NCBI RefSeq assembly: GCF_014529535.1
Contig: NW_023503464.1
Location: 663,863-727,862, forward strand
Length of the DNA: 64,000 nucleotides
Direction: 5' to 3'
Origin: Bradysia coprophila
Lineage: Eukaryota; Arthropoda; Insecta; Diptera; Sciaridae
Shown here in pieces: positions 1 to 10,712 of the stretch. The position numbers were made by a program, and so were the translations under genes. Every line of letters begins with the position of its first letter. Positions within the stretch are counted from its first letter, which is position 1. The notes below the pieces were generated by a model. That model ran no database searches. It was not told the origin of the DNA and worked only from the letters and a program-made list of their open reading frames with translations.

Positions 1-714
1 CTCCAACAAACATGGATTCTTCGACAAGATTTAATTTTTCAACAACAGTTGGCCCGGAGTCTTCAACAAGTTCAGATTCTCTAACAAGCGCGATTTCTCC
101 GCCAACATTTGATTTTTCTAAAAGAGTTGGTCTGGATTCGTCAACAGACCTAAACGCTCGAAGAAGCGTGAATATTTCAACAAGCATGCATTCTCCAACA
201 AGTTTAGATTTGGTCTCAGGTTGTTTGACAAGGTTGGATGTGGATTCTTCAACAAGCCTAAATTCTTTAAGAAACTCTTCTACAAGCCTGATCGCTGCCT
301 CAAGACCGGATTCTTGGACTACCTTGAGTTCTTTCCATAAGCGACGACTCTTCTGCAAGCTTCGATGATTCCAAAAGCTTCGATTGCCCTACAAACTTTA
401 ATTCGACATATAATCAGACGAGAACGGAGTCGATTGACTGGACCCTAAGAGACATTTTGTCTTGTTTATATGTTGGCGCGATAACTATCTTATTATTATT
501 CTTTGCAGGATATTCTATTGTGAATACTGTGAGAAACTTGCAAACAGGATCGGATTCTAAAAATGCTGAGAACCAATTACGTGAATGGACTGAATATAAG
601 AATATTGCTCGAAAGTATTGCTCCAGTCATCCCTCTACATCGGAAGTATGTCAGAGCATAATTTTCGATTTTCTCTCTTTTATGTCAAAACATTTTTCAA
701 TAAATAAAGCTTAG
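1..714 (+). pseudogene. PB1-TM-C family member with Ser/Thr stalk, 5' cut by window edge, frameshifted
   Basis: The 3' part (about 328-714) reads into a membrane helix (about 466-520) and then the family's C-terminal domain: W-T-E-Y-K, a Cys, H-P-S-T, a second Cys followed by Q, and F-L-S-F-M. Upstream, 12-324 is open in another frame and encodes a degenerate Ser/Thr-rich repeat with many S-S-T-S and D-S-S-T units. The same repeat character continues in the 3' frame from about 340, so a single-base shift lies near 328-345. This could be a disabling mutation or a sequencing error. No intron fits at that point. The PB1-like part of other members is not visible and may lie before base 1. An AATAAA lies just before the stop. 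Apart from the stalk, the layout matches the copy at 6465. Function is unknown; a mucin-like extracellular stalk is inference. Confidence 0.6.
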
Positions 715-1435
715 TGCATGGCAAGATGACTTAGTTGGTTCATTTTATATTTTAACTCTCCATATAAACAGATAACGCACAGGGCTACCATCGGGGCACA
801 TGTGCTGGCTGTTAAGATTTCAAGATATTTAATGTTGTCAAAATTTATGTTACAATCAATGTTGCTTGGGATGTCATTTGAGTTCGAATGATGGCTTAGC
901 CACCCAAAGATGCCCTCCTTCTTTCGGTTAGGAAAGCTTAGCATCTACAGAAGTTATCACAAAATCGTATCGAGGGATTTTTTTTTAGCTTTTTTAGCGA
1001 CTCTTTGTTTACATGCCCAGATAGCCCTTGGCCCCAATAGTCTAAAACAGCAGTCGTTTAATTTTAATATTCTTTTATCGGCTTGTGAACGTCCACCAAG
1101 TATACAGCCTTGAAAAAGCCTCCAAATTTTCAAATAAGTGTGCGTGCCGTTTGCATGTGTTGTGTGTTTTTATTCACACTTAAGAAATCATTACTCCTAT
1201 CTTTACGAGAAAATTCAAGGCCTATTTTGATTGCATAAGCCTCCGAATATTTCCTTATGTTCATGCTAGAAGCAGAGCGTTAAAAAATTTAGAGCGAACA
1301 AAAAAATATAAGCTTAATCATGACAAATAATTTTAGAATATAGGATTAGTAACGTAATAATTGGAGCTCAAAAACGTCTGTGCATCCCATATACAAATAA
1401 GTTATGTAAAACGCACCAGATTTTGAGCATCTTTT
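715..1435. other. Intergenic stretch, nothing recognised
   Basis: AT-rich sequence. Short open frames on both strands near 711-1113 have no recognisable domain and overlap each other. I see no RNA gene and no clear repeat until the element that begins at about 1436. Confidence 0.5.
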
Positions 1436-2546
1436 TTAGCCCCGTACGAAGTACGAAGGGGCTTATAGGATTACGGTGCCGTGTGTAATTGATGGAATTC
1501 GAAGCAGGCGGTAAGGGCAAAGTGTTTGGCTATGTTCATAGATGACGAATCCACAATAAAAATTTTGTCTGTCCGTCTGTCCTTCTGTCCGTCTGTCACG
1601 TCGATATCTTGAGTAAATCAAATCCTATTTCAAATTTTTTTTTTCCCTGAGAGGTAGTTGAAATTGTGAGGCTAAATTCGAAGATGGGCGATTTTGGGTC
1701 GACCCCTCCCGAGTTGGGGCCTCATAAGTGCTTTAACGTTTTCCAAAGATTTCTCTGGCCATTTAAAGGCTACACTGGTAAGTGATACATCAAATGAAAG
1801 GTATTTACAATACCTATCGACAAAAGTTTATGGAAATTGGATGACCGACTCGTTTGTTAGACCCCTTGGTGTGAACTAGGTGCAGGCGGCAAGCCGTTTT
1901 TGCTTGTAGGTTGGCCAAATTTGAACGTATTTAGATGGATTTTGCTTCAATAGATAGGTATTGACCGTACCAATAAGGGGAAAAAAATTCATGAAATTCG
2001 GTTCACCGGAGCGTGAGCTAGGTCTCTTGGAGTGAGCTTATATGAGGCTACTCGGCCGTACAGTGAAGGTGGTGTTTTTTGTTAATATCTCGAGTAAAAT
2101 TGGACCGAATTTCATGAATGTTTTTTGTTTGAAAGGTATTAATAAATGTGAATCGTCAGTACTATTTCAGGTCTCCTAATAAAATGGCCGTCGGCCGCCA
2201 TTTTGGATTTTTGTAAAAACAATATAAATCGGTGAAAATGATACTTACAAAGTTACTGATCAGTGGAAAGTGATTGGTTATGTGTGTGTGGTGTTTCAAG
2301 GATCCCAAATATGGATATCTATATATAAATATATATAGCTATATTGAGCTATATTGAGCTATATAACGGTATAGATAGTTATTTTGAGCTATGTACTAGC
2401 ATATTTATCAGTAAATTGTTTATTTATAGGTAAATATAGGTTAATATAGGACTGAGGAAATTTTAGGTCAATTTTAAATTTGTGTTACGTTTGGAAGGAA
2501 CATCGTACGGGGGCTTCGTAATTGCGCTATGCGCAATTTTTAAGAC
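1436..2546 (+). mobile_element. HINE/DINE-1-like non-autonomous element, full-length type
   Basis: It begins in a T-run with AGCCCCGTACGAAGTAC and ends with the inverse motif (ATCGTACGGGGGC) followed by the hairpin AATTGCGC-TAT-GCGCAATT. Just inside the 5' end is a GTCTGTCC-type simple repeat. The interior also holds blocks shared with the reverse-strand copy near 20.7-21.8 kb and an AT-rich stretch built on TATATAGCT. No coding capacity is visible. Sub-terminal inverted motifs plus a 3' hairpin in a T-rich target fit Helentron-associated elements; this classification is inference from structure. Bases 2560-2720 carry a degenerate copy of the 190-bp unit found next to other members. Confidence 0.6.
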
Positions 2547-2869
2547 GTGCAAATTTCATAAGAATTTTACTTTACCGACGTTTACGGGCGCAGTAGACTT
2601 ACGTTAAGAGTAGGGCGACGGACGAACTAGGGTCACGTGCGCAATAGATGTACGGGTTCGTACGGGGCTTCAGTCGCAGCAAACGCTCCGACTGTTCTGA
2701 CGGCTCGTTTTCTTGAAACATTGTGACAATTCTGGGTTATTTTATGAAAATGGGCCCCTAAATGTTTTAAGATTTTTTGAGTATTTCTGAAAAAGATAAG
2801 TCTTGTCGATACCAACCCAGAAAATAAAGTTCGGTAAAGGAGTAAGTGGACCGTGTGTCAGGACTGGTG
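2547..2869 (+). repeat. Degenerate 190-bp unit
   Basis: Around 2600-2710 the sequence matches, with many changes, the unit that ends in CGCTCCGACTGTTCTGATGCC elsewhere (9695-9890, 32959-33147, 38000-38190, 39850-40068, 42300-42500). Here it lies directly 3' of the element hairpin, as in the other copies. No gene seen. Confidence 0.5.
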
Positions 2870-3335
2870 CTGCAAAAATCGTCATTTCGCCGTCTTGGTA
2901 CGAAAAATACTATTATCACTGCCGTTAAAGTCAACCACTTGGTTGTTGGACGGCTTTTGAAAAACACATATTGTGGCCACACATTGAGGCCAATTTAGAA
3001 AAACTGCAACGGAGGCTTTACCGGCAGATTCTAAGCGGGCCTTTTTTGAAAAGCACCTCCGGGGACCTGCTCCCCTAATACGTCGGAGGTCGATTCTGAA
3101 AACACCATCGGATGGCTGGCCTTCAGAGGCCGTAGTGCACAGAGGTGATGCGTGGTGCACCGAAGTGACGCGTGATGCACCGAGGTGATGCGTGATGCAC
3201 CGAAGTGACGCATGGTGCACCGAGGTGACGCGTGGTGCACCGAGGTGACGCGTGGTGCACCGAGGTGGACGCGTGGTGCACCGAGGTGACCCAAGGTGAG
3301 ATGAAGTGCACCGTGTTTGTGTTTTAAATTATAGA
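2870..3335 (-). repeat. Element with 20-bp minisatellite
   Basis: Bases 3130-3300 are about eight tandem copies of a 20-bp unit close to GTGCACCGAGGTGACGCGTG. The flank at 2940-3120, with GTGGCCACA and CCGGCAGATTCTAAGC, is shared with the reverse-complement copy at 13485-13746. The unit lacks stops in several frames, so it creates long spurious open frames on both strands. Function unknown; probably the end of a non-autonomous transposon. Confidence 0.6.
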
Positions 3336-3499
3336 TATTATAGAAATAACAGACATTCCAACTAAGGTTCAAAATAGTTATTTATGTCACTGGCAAACTT
3401 TAGATGCCTCTGTGGCATAAAATATTGTATTTGACTGAATGCAAAGTACTTTATTATGCTCACGATACAATAAACGGCCTATTTTAAATTCCAAAATAT

Positions 3500-4808
3500 C
3501 AACCCTTTAATAAAGTACTTTGTACCTCGATTGCATAAATAACTATTTTTCTATTTACCACGCGTTTGCTGATGACGTTCAATTGTTTTATTCGTTTGAA
3601 AGGAGTCGTCTGAATGAGTCTGTTGTCAGGCTGAACCAAGATCTGCATGCAGTGAGTCGCTGGGCACGTGTGAATCGCCTTTCGTTGAACGCGAAGAACT
3701 CTCAGGCAATTGTTTTTTCTGAGTTGAGTGATGCGGGTACTGAAGACCCAATTGTTTCCGCGTGTATCCTTCTTGATGGTATCGTAATACCGTATATGGA
3801 TGAAGTTTTGAATCTCGGCCTCCTCATGGATATGAAACTTTCTTTCAAGAGTCAGGTGAAAGTGGTAATGCGCTAACGTGTTCTCGTGGCTTCGTAGCCT
3901 TTGGCCCAATGGTCACCTTTTCTCAACGAAAATGCGCCTGATGTTGGTCAAGACCCCCATCGTGCCGGCATTCACGTATGGCTAGTGTGTTTACTCTACC
4001 AACCTAAGCGCTGCTGACGTCAAGTCACTCGAAAGAGCTTTCTCTGCCTGTGTTCGCTTCGTGTATGGGTTAAGACGCTATGACAGTACTCGAGATTATG
4101 TAAATAAGATTTTTGGTTGCTCTCTGATGACTTACATCAGACACCGGCGCTGCTCTGCGTTACATAGCATTGTCAAATCAGAAAATCCGCCGTATTTATT
4201 TGATAAGCTGACTCGCGGAAGCTCGTCACGTAGTAATGTTTTTTTTGGTACCAAGGCACCTGTACAATATAATCGCTCGTTTTTCGTCAGAACAATTTCT
4301 GATTACAATTCGTTGAGTGTCAGTGTGAGGAGAATTAACTCGGCTGCGGGATTTGGAAAAACTTGTCTCGACTATCTTAGCATGCATTTGTAGACTTGCG
4401 GACTGACGGGTTACTGCTCGACTCGTGGTACAGAGTTCAATGTATTTCGATATATTTTTTTTAGTAATTTCTTTCGTTCGTAAATGCACGTAAGTTTTGA
4501 TTGTGTTCTTTGAGCCCCTGTGTTTGATCAATCGAGAACTGTAATTGCCCTTATTTTGATGATTACCATTACTCTTTTTGCCATTTTTGTTTTGTCTTTC
4601 CCGAATCGCTATAGTAACGCCTAATTTTAACTATGCCATGTATCGTGTTTTTTTTGCTAATTATCTTCCTGTGTATTGTCGTTAATGTGATGTCACCGAT
4701 ATCAAATTTAAATATTGTTATCTTAAGCTTAATCGTAAGGACATTTGTATAAGGATTCATTTCCTTCTTGTTCCTTGATTAATAAAATGAATTGAATTGA
4801 ATTGAATT
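3500..4808 (+). pseudogene. Degenerate non-LTR retrotransposon 3' part (reverse transcriptase C-terminus)
   Basis: The frame at 3520-3876 holds the reverse transcriptase catalytic box as F-A-D-D-V-Q-L-F, followed by the thumb-like segment W-A-R-V-N-R-L-S-L-N-A-K-N-S-Q. A second frame at 4061-4393 has the typical C-terminal tail of non-LTR polymerases (R-R-Y-D, then R-H-R-R, P-P-Y-L, R-T-I-S-D-Y-N-S-L). The two are out of register, so the copy is dead. It ends in AATAAAATGAATTGAATTG, a short AATTG-repeat tail at 4785-4808. The 5' part is missing, as usual for truncated LINE insertions. Clade not assigned. Confidence 0.75.
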
Positions 4809-4916
4809 TACGGTTTCTGTTTTTTCAATTCTTCGATTTTCGTCTTTGTTCGCTGGATTGCAGCTGTTAGAGCTGCATATGCCGTAATCAATTCACTTAT
4901 TTCCACGGTTCTGTTG

Positions 4917-5131
4917 AAATTTACACACGACAGAGTAAAGTAAACCAGGCAGGAGTGCTTGATTTGACTAGGGACCTGAATAATCTAGTAGTCTTATTTT
5001 TATGCGAGTAAAACTTTTTAATTTATGTCAGTGTTCATTTGAGTTCATTTTTATACAGTGTATTAGGTCCCTTATTTAACATTTCAAAAATGAACCGCTC
5101 CAGAGGGTCTATTTTACTCTGCCGTGAATTT
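4917..5131. mobile_element. MITE-like inverted repeat (about 215 bp)
   Basis: Imperfect inverted ends of about 26-30 bp share GACAGAGTAAA on the left and, inverted, on the right (TTTTACTCTGCC). No coding. No clear target duplication. Confidence 0.45.
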
Positions 5132-6056
5132 GCAGCTTTGCTCAGAGATTTGTTACTGTCGGTCAACCACTTTTCCGCCTGATTTACCGTTGCCAATTCT
5201 TGACCAATCGATCTATTGATTTCCCTTATCTTGTCTTCCTTCGTTTTTTTGTCCTTATGTTTACGAGCAACTCTTTCGTCCTGCTGCTTTTATTTCTACC
5301 ACTTTTCAGCTTAGAATTTTTGAAGATCTAAATAAACCTGATGGTTTGTGACAAAGTGACAGCAGACGATCAGTTATGGGAATATTTATAACACCCTTAT
5401 ATGCATTAATACCATCTTTGACTGGCTGTTGTTCCTTGTATCGACTATTTATTCTTCATTTCAATTTACTTTTCGAGCTCAAAATCCGCTTGATTGTTAC
5501 TTAATTAAAGTCCTTGAAGTGTCCTACGTAGGACAGTAGGACAAAGTAGGAAAGTAGGACACTGTGGGAGCGCTGTGAGCTTCAAAAGGTGATATATCGT
5601 ACCTGGCGAATATTTATCTTTAGATTAGTGGATGCCCTGATAGAGGTTTAACGTAGTTTTACAATAATACCCCACTTGCCATGAACTGACATGTTCAGGA
5701 TACTTTTTTGGGTACAGAGTGAATAGTGTTTCTTAACTCGAAAGCAAAATAATATTTTTAGAAAAATACACGAATTATGATGTTTTTGATGTCTGTATTA
5801 ACTGATCTAAAGATAAATATTCTGTTTCTGTAAAACTTAAGCATTCTGCTGTTTTTCGATTAGAATTTGATGAATTCAAAGAAACAGTAATTTCCCGCAC
5901 CATCCAGGTTCTGGCAGATTTTGGTAATTAAGCGCAACCAAACAAATGACTATTTATTTTAGTAGGTAATCAGATCGGCAAGTTATAAGTTTGAAATTAA
6001 ACAGGTTGGTTATCGCAATCGAATTTGCTCCGAATTTACTATTTAGGTCCCTAATG

Positions 6057-6192
6057 CTGAAAACAGATGAAGCGTTGAGAATCTGTGTCGATCAAATTTT
6101 CCATTGTTTGATTTTCGTTAAGCGTCAAAAGTGACATTAGAACAATGAAAAATTTAACCGAAGCAGATTCTCAGTGCTTCGTCTCTTTTCAG
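6057..6192. mobile_element. Short hairpin MITE (136 bp)
   Basis: The ends are inverted arms of about 52 bp, starting CTGAAAACAGATGAAGCG and ending CTTCGTCTCTTTTCAG, with a loop of about 32 bp. A few mismatches. No target duplication was identified. Confidence 0.55.
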
Positions 6193-6306
6193 AATAATTA
6201 AAATTTCAAAAAAAAATTACTGCTCATGCCTGTTTATACCTACTTTACTATATGACGTTCACTTCATCTTCGAAATTGAGCTACTTTTCTACTCCAACCT
6301 TGTTCC

Positions 6307-6427
6307 AATGTAAACACAGCAATATGGCCGCTGTTGCATGTATTTTCGTTTTGCTTTGAACTGTCATAGTTCGGTGACAGATGGGTATTCGCCTATGTGC
6401 CTTCCATTTTGCGACGCTGACACACGT
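6307..6427 (+). promoter_or_regulatory. Conserved upstream block of the PB1-TM-C family
   Basis: Contains AATGTAAACACAGCAATATGG, then CTGTCATAGTTCGG and CCATTTTGCGACGCTG. The same ordered blocks lie upstream of every complete family copy, ending about 40-100 bp before the chosen start. Promoter or 5' UTR role is inferred from position and conservation only; simple co-duplication would give the same pattern. Confidence 0.4.
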
Positions 6428-6464
6428 GTTGAAGAGTAAGAAAATAGTGAAAATTTTATTCAAA

Positions 6465-7157
6465 ATGGGTTTTCTGAATGGTATTAAACATGATAGTTTC
6501 AGTGGAATGAAATCATTAACTGAAAGTGTGACTAGTAATAAATCGAAAAACTATTTCAAAGTTAATTTTTCTAATAATGGGGACAAGTCAGTTTTCATGA
6601 TTGCCGATTTGAAGAATTTTTCCGATATTCTGACCGGAGTATTTAAGCGTTATCCGAAGCTATATTTGGAGAAGTTCACTATTCACTATTGCGGTAATTT
6701 TGCACAAAGTCGAAGTAAATCACAATGCAAAATAATGTTTTCTTTTTTCTAAATTTTGTTAACAGACGAGAAGAATGATAAAATACCAATCGCCAGTTCG
6801 GATGACTTTGAAATCTTTATGGAAACGTTTGTTGATCAGAATATCTACGTGTCACTGGTAAATGGCAATGTGATGACCAAAAATGCACCGAACACACCGC
6901 AGGAATCCAAGGAAGAATGGATTATCTTAATGTTGATTCACTTACCAGCTATCTTCGCCATCTTCTTCCTTATCACCGAATTTGTTGATTTTGATGGACT
7001 CTTTGATCGCGATTCGCTGCCTGAACAGCGCTCAGACCAATGGACAGGATATAAGAAATTTATTCGAGAATTTTGTCAGCAACACCCTTCGTCGGAAAAA
7101 TGCCAGAATGTAATCGTTGGTTTTCTGTCCTATTTGTCACAGCGACTAACAGGATAA
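6465..7157 (+). CDS. PB1-TM-C family membrane protein (two exons)
   Basis: Exons 6465-6693 and 6766-7157; the 72-bp GT-AG intron joins phase 1 to phase 1 and restores one frame of 206 residues. Residues about 25-105 look like a PB1 domain: N-Y-F-K-V-N on the first strand carries the lysine typical of type-B PB1 domains, and D-E-K-N-D-K-I-P-I-A-S-S-D-D-F resembles the acidic OPCA motif of type-A domains. A hydrophobic helix follows, then the conserved tail W-T-G-Y-K-K, Cys, H-P-S-S, Cys-Q, F-L-S-Y-L. The start is the Met shared by the family; an in-frame upstream ATG exists at 6381. AATAAA follows the stop. Most diverged complete copy in the window. Function unknown; PB1 assignment is pattern recognition, not a search result. 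Confidence 0.7.
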
Positions 7158-7342
7158 ATTACTCAATAAAAAAGTGTCTGGTCCGAAGGATCGATTAATT
7201 ATGCTGTTTCAGTTTCATTTCGCGTCGTTTCTCCCCTGTCCGGCGCATTAATTGTTTCATTAGTTCGAGATGACTAGTCATCTGTTATCGACGACAATGA
7301 CAAAAATAAGCGATATACTCTGAGTGGTATCCGCTTATGTAG

Positions 7343-9197
7343 CAAAATGTATGCATAAACAAGTGAAGTAAAAGATTCGTTATCAAACACTTAGCAACAT
7401 TTTAAGCGAAAGAAGTATCAGAGTATACGCAAATGATTGCAAGAGGAACGAATAATAGGTATACTAAACCTCCTAAAGGATTTCTTCGCAATTCGGAAAT
7501 TAGACGAAAAGACGCAAAAAAAAACTTCACAAATTAAGTTTCATACTTCTACTTATTTCTATACGTTTAGCTGTTCATACAGAATGTTCATGGACTTGAA
7601 ATAGTTGTTTGTTAACCTAGGAAAGAAGAGTTGAAAATTCCATTTTGTTTGTGGCCAAAACGTAGCTAGGCCCAAGAGTTACCAGAGAAAATGAAATTTC
7701 CAACTTTTCTTCGAGGTGAACACAACGTTTTTCACAAAAAAGGCTGAGGTGAGAAAATGACTATTGACTACAATGTTATCTGAACAAAAACTTTTACATG
7801 TTATATGCGTCGAAAACCGTACTTTTCATGTTTCAAGCACTACTTTCGACGCCCTCAGCATGTAAAATCCATTACATGACTCGGGATAAAAATGAAAAGT
7901 CTCGTTTTCGTGTGTTTATTGACCTCGGCTTCGCCTCGTAAAAACAAAATTCACACGAAAATTCTACTTTTCATCTTTTTATCTCTAGTCATGTAATATA
8001 TATTACACACTTGTCACGAAGAAGTCGATGGCTTTACATCGCCGCCGTCCAAAAAGTCGGCTGGCGGCGGCTAAATATTTTTTTTTTAAAGAAACAAAAT
8101 CAAATTTATTAAAAATATAAAAATCAAAAATCGAAAGAGAAAAAAAGAAAAAAGTTGAATGACGGCGGCTGAAAATCGGCGGCTCTCCAGTCTGGTGTGT
8201 ACTCTATTTTATCACATTATCGAAAACGAGACAACAACATAGACCTGAAGTGTAATTTTTGAATTAAACTTCTAGTTAAGTAATTTTGACATCCGAACAT
8301 CGGGCGTATGTGATAAAATATACACATGCTTTTGCTTTCCCTAGGAACAAGAAAAAAAATCTGAAAAATAATTACATTTTGCTTTAAATATTCTGTACTG
8401 AATGATCAGACCAGGCATATGCTCAAATTAGTTGCATTTAAAAAAAGTAAAATTTGGTGCAATTTGGGAACTTGAAAAATTCTCACGAAAATTAAGGCTC
8501 GGAACGGGTCGGGTTCGGTCAGACCGGAACCCGAACTTGATTTAACCCGAACCTGAAAAATTATTTCGGGTTCAACCCGAACTTGACCCGAACTTGAATT
8601 TTCGATTTCGGGTTTAACCCGAACCTGACCTGAACCCGAAATTGTTCAACCCGAATTTGACCTGAACCTGAATTTTCAATTTCGGGTTCGACCTGATTAA
8701 ATTTAAAATTTCGGATTCAGTTCAGGTTCGGGTCGAACCCGAAATTGAAAATTCAGGTTCAGGTCAAATTCGGGTTGAACAATTTCGGGTTCAGGTCAGG
8801 TTCGGGTTAAACCCGAAATCGAAAATTTAAGTTCGAGTCAAGTTCGGGCTGAACCCGAAATCATTTTTCAGGTTTAGGTCATGAATCCGGTTCAGGTCAA
8901 CCTGAACTAAAACAGGTCAACCCGAACCCGTCCCGAGCCTTAAGAAAATTCACCCCGCAAGCAAAAAATGGAGTACAAAATTTAATGTATAAATTATTTG
9001 ACAATGCCGGAATATAAGTGAATTTTTATGTCCTGTTTCACCTATCAAAAAAAAAACTCTACAGATTCGATACGTCTTGATGTTGTACAAAGAGCATATT
9101 TTTGACATAAGAATTTTTTAGTAAGATCGGGTGGAATTGGATTCATACCTGGAAAATGACGTTACTTTTGTACGAAAAATCTATAATATAAAACACA
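7343..9197. repeat. Duplicated 1.85-kb block, copy 1
   Basis: Nearly identical to 11563-13484. It contains an inverted repeat MITE at about 7872-7999 (TTACATGACTCGGGATAAAA and its inverse) and a CGGCGGCT-rich patch near 8040-8190. The self-complementary ACCCGAAC array at 8493-8941 is listed separately. Neither strand shows coding. The left end is homologous to sequence beside the family remnant near 19.4-19.5 kb. Confidence 0.75.
8493..8941. repeat. Self-complementary ACCCGAAC/ACCTGAAC minisatellite between TTAA ends
   Basis: Inverted ends GGCTCGGAACGGGT (left) and ACCCGTCCCGAGCC (right) are each bordered by TTAA. Between them are many copies of CCCGAA and its complement TTCGGG, in both orientations, so the whole tract can fold on itself. 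The second copy at about 12711-13228 has a degraded left TTAA and some extra repeat units. A TTAA-targeting MITE is possible; relation to piggyBac is unproven. Confidence 0.5.
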
Positions 9198-9693
9198 TAA
9201 ATTGCACATTTGCACATTTGCACATAAATCGAGTAAATCTCATCCGATTTTGCTAGTTTTTGTTTCATTTGAGAGATAATTGAATGCCGAATAGAAATGA
9301 TGGCGAAAAACGTTTCAAATTTGGGCCCTTGGACTAAGGCCGCTACTCGGCCCCAAGTGTTTTTTGCACATAAATCGAGTAAATCTCATCCGATTTTGCT
9401 AGATTTAGTTTTTTATGGAAGGTAATTGAATACCGAAAAGAACGTGGCGAAAAAAGTTTCAAATTTGGGCCCTTGGACTAAGGCCGCTACTCGGCCCTAA
9501 GTGCTTTTTGCACATAAATCGAGTAAATCTCAACCGATTTTGCTAGTTTTTGTTTCATTTGAGAGGTAATTGAATACCCAATGGAAAGTTGGCAAAAAAT
9601 TTTGGGTTTCTAAAATAATGTCGTAAATTGTTGGTTTTATTTGAAAGGTACTTCGTACGGGCTTTCGTAATTGCGCTATGCGCAATTTTAAAA
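9198..9693 (+). repeat. 146-bp tandem repeats and element 3' end
   Basis: Three copies of the unit containing GCACATAAATCGAGTAAATC and CCCTTGGACTAAGGCCGCTA, followed by GGTACTTCGTACGGGC and the hairpin AATTGCGCTATGCGCAATT. It is the empty-site counterpart of 25214-25696: the target of the BEL insertion is intact here at about 9690-9705 (AACAGTTTCAGTAAATTTG). Confidence 0.7.
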
Positions 9694-10215
9694 ATGAACA
9701 GTTTCAGTAAATTTGACAATGCCCAACTTGACTTGCATTTTGGTAACAGACGCCTTAGAGGGTTGTAGACGTATTAGGGTTCCGGGCTTATTAGGGCTAC
9801 GGACGTATTATGGTTGCGGACGAAATAGGATTACGGGTTGTACGGGGCTAAGTCGCAGCAAACGCTCCGACTGTTCTGATGCCTTGTTTTTTTTTTACAT
9901 TCGCTCAAACGCTGTAGTTAACTTCAGGTCAAACAGGTCAGGTTCAGGTCAAACCTGAAATTTTCATTCAGGTTCAGGTCAGATTCAGGTTAAGCTATTT
10001 CAGGCTCAGGTCAAACCTGAAGTTTAAAAATTAAATTCAGGTCAAGATCAGGTTCGACCTGAACCTGACCTGAATATATCAGGTTTGTTCATTTCAGGTT
10101 CAGGTCAGGTCAAACCTGACCTGTTCCGAGCATTAGATGACGGTATTTTTTCGCACCTATTGTCGACACGAGGCGAAGCCGTGGTCGACAAGACGTCGTG
10201 TGCGAAAAAATACCG
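9694..10215 (+). repeat. 190-bp unit, CAGGTTCAGGTCA repeats and a small hairpin
   Basis: Bases 9695-9890 are the 190-bp unit, with a 17-bp sub-repeat resembling CGTATTAGGGTTCCGGG and ending CGACTGTTCTGATGCC. About 9905-10135 is a self-complementary tract built on CAGGTTCAGGTCAAACCTGA. Bases 10141-10215 form a hairpin bounded by CGGTATTTTTTCGCAC and its inverse. All three recur at 32959-33476. Confidence 0.65.
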
Positions 10216-10510
10216 GCATACCTACCGTGGTAGATAAAACGTTTTTCGCAATTACGGGCCATAATCACCTTTCCAATGCAAAACATGTCCTACATTTTGT
10301 TCCAAAGTTCTTGTGTATACAGAAATTCATTTGAACGATCAAGAAGGCTGCATTATAATACACATTGCTATGTGATGTAAAGAGTCACGTTGAATGAAAT
10401 CGAGTAGTCAATGCTTAGTATATACGCTTCAACAATACGTTCGGTATAATTCGCTCTTAATCTACGGCTCTCATGTCACCTTCGAATGTGAGTTCTTGTT
10501 TGCTCACTCG

Positions 10511-10615
10511 AATGTAAACACAGCAATATGGCCTCCGTTCCATGCATTTTCTTTTTCATCCGATGAACTGTCATAGTTCGATATATCATCCATTTTGCGA
10601 CGCTGCTACACGTGA
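10511..10615 (+). promoter_or_regulatory. Conserved upstream block of the PB1-TM-C family
   Basis: Same ordered blocks as upstream of the 6465 gene: AATGTAAACACAGCAATATGG, CTGTCATAGTTCG and CCATTTTGCGACGCTG. Role inferred from position. Confidence 0.4.
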
Positions 10616-10712
10616 TATAATACCGGTTACTCGTCATTCATTGATTTCGATTTGGACATCAAAGGAAGAACAACTGTTGAAAATGAAGAAAATGTTGAAA
10701 ATTTTATCCAAG

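Larger units (their letters stand above)
4809..6306. other. Gene-poor stretch with two MITEs
   Basis: No gene recognised. It holds the two inverted-repeat elements listed at 4917 and 6057, and a short GTAGGACA-rich direct repeat at about 5520-5565. Confidence 0.5.

Noticed and set aside
910-1113. Small open frame after the first family gene, and the overlapping reverse frame 711-944
   Set aside because: No domain, overlap on opposite strands, and no homologue in the other copies.
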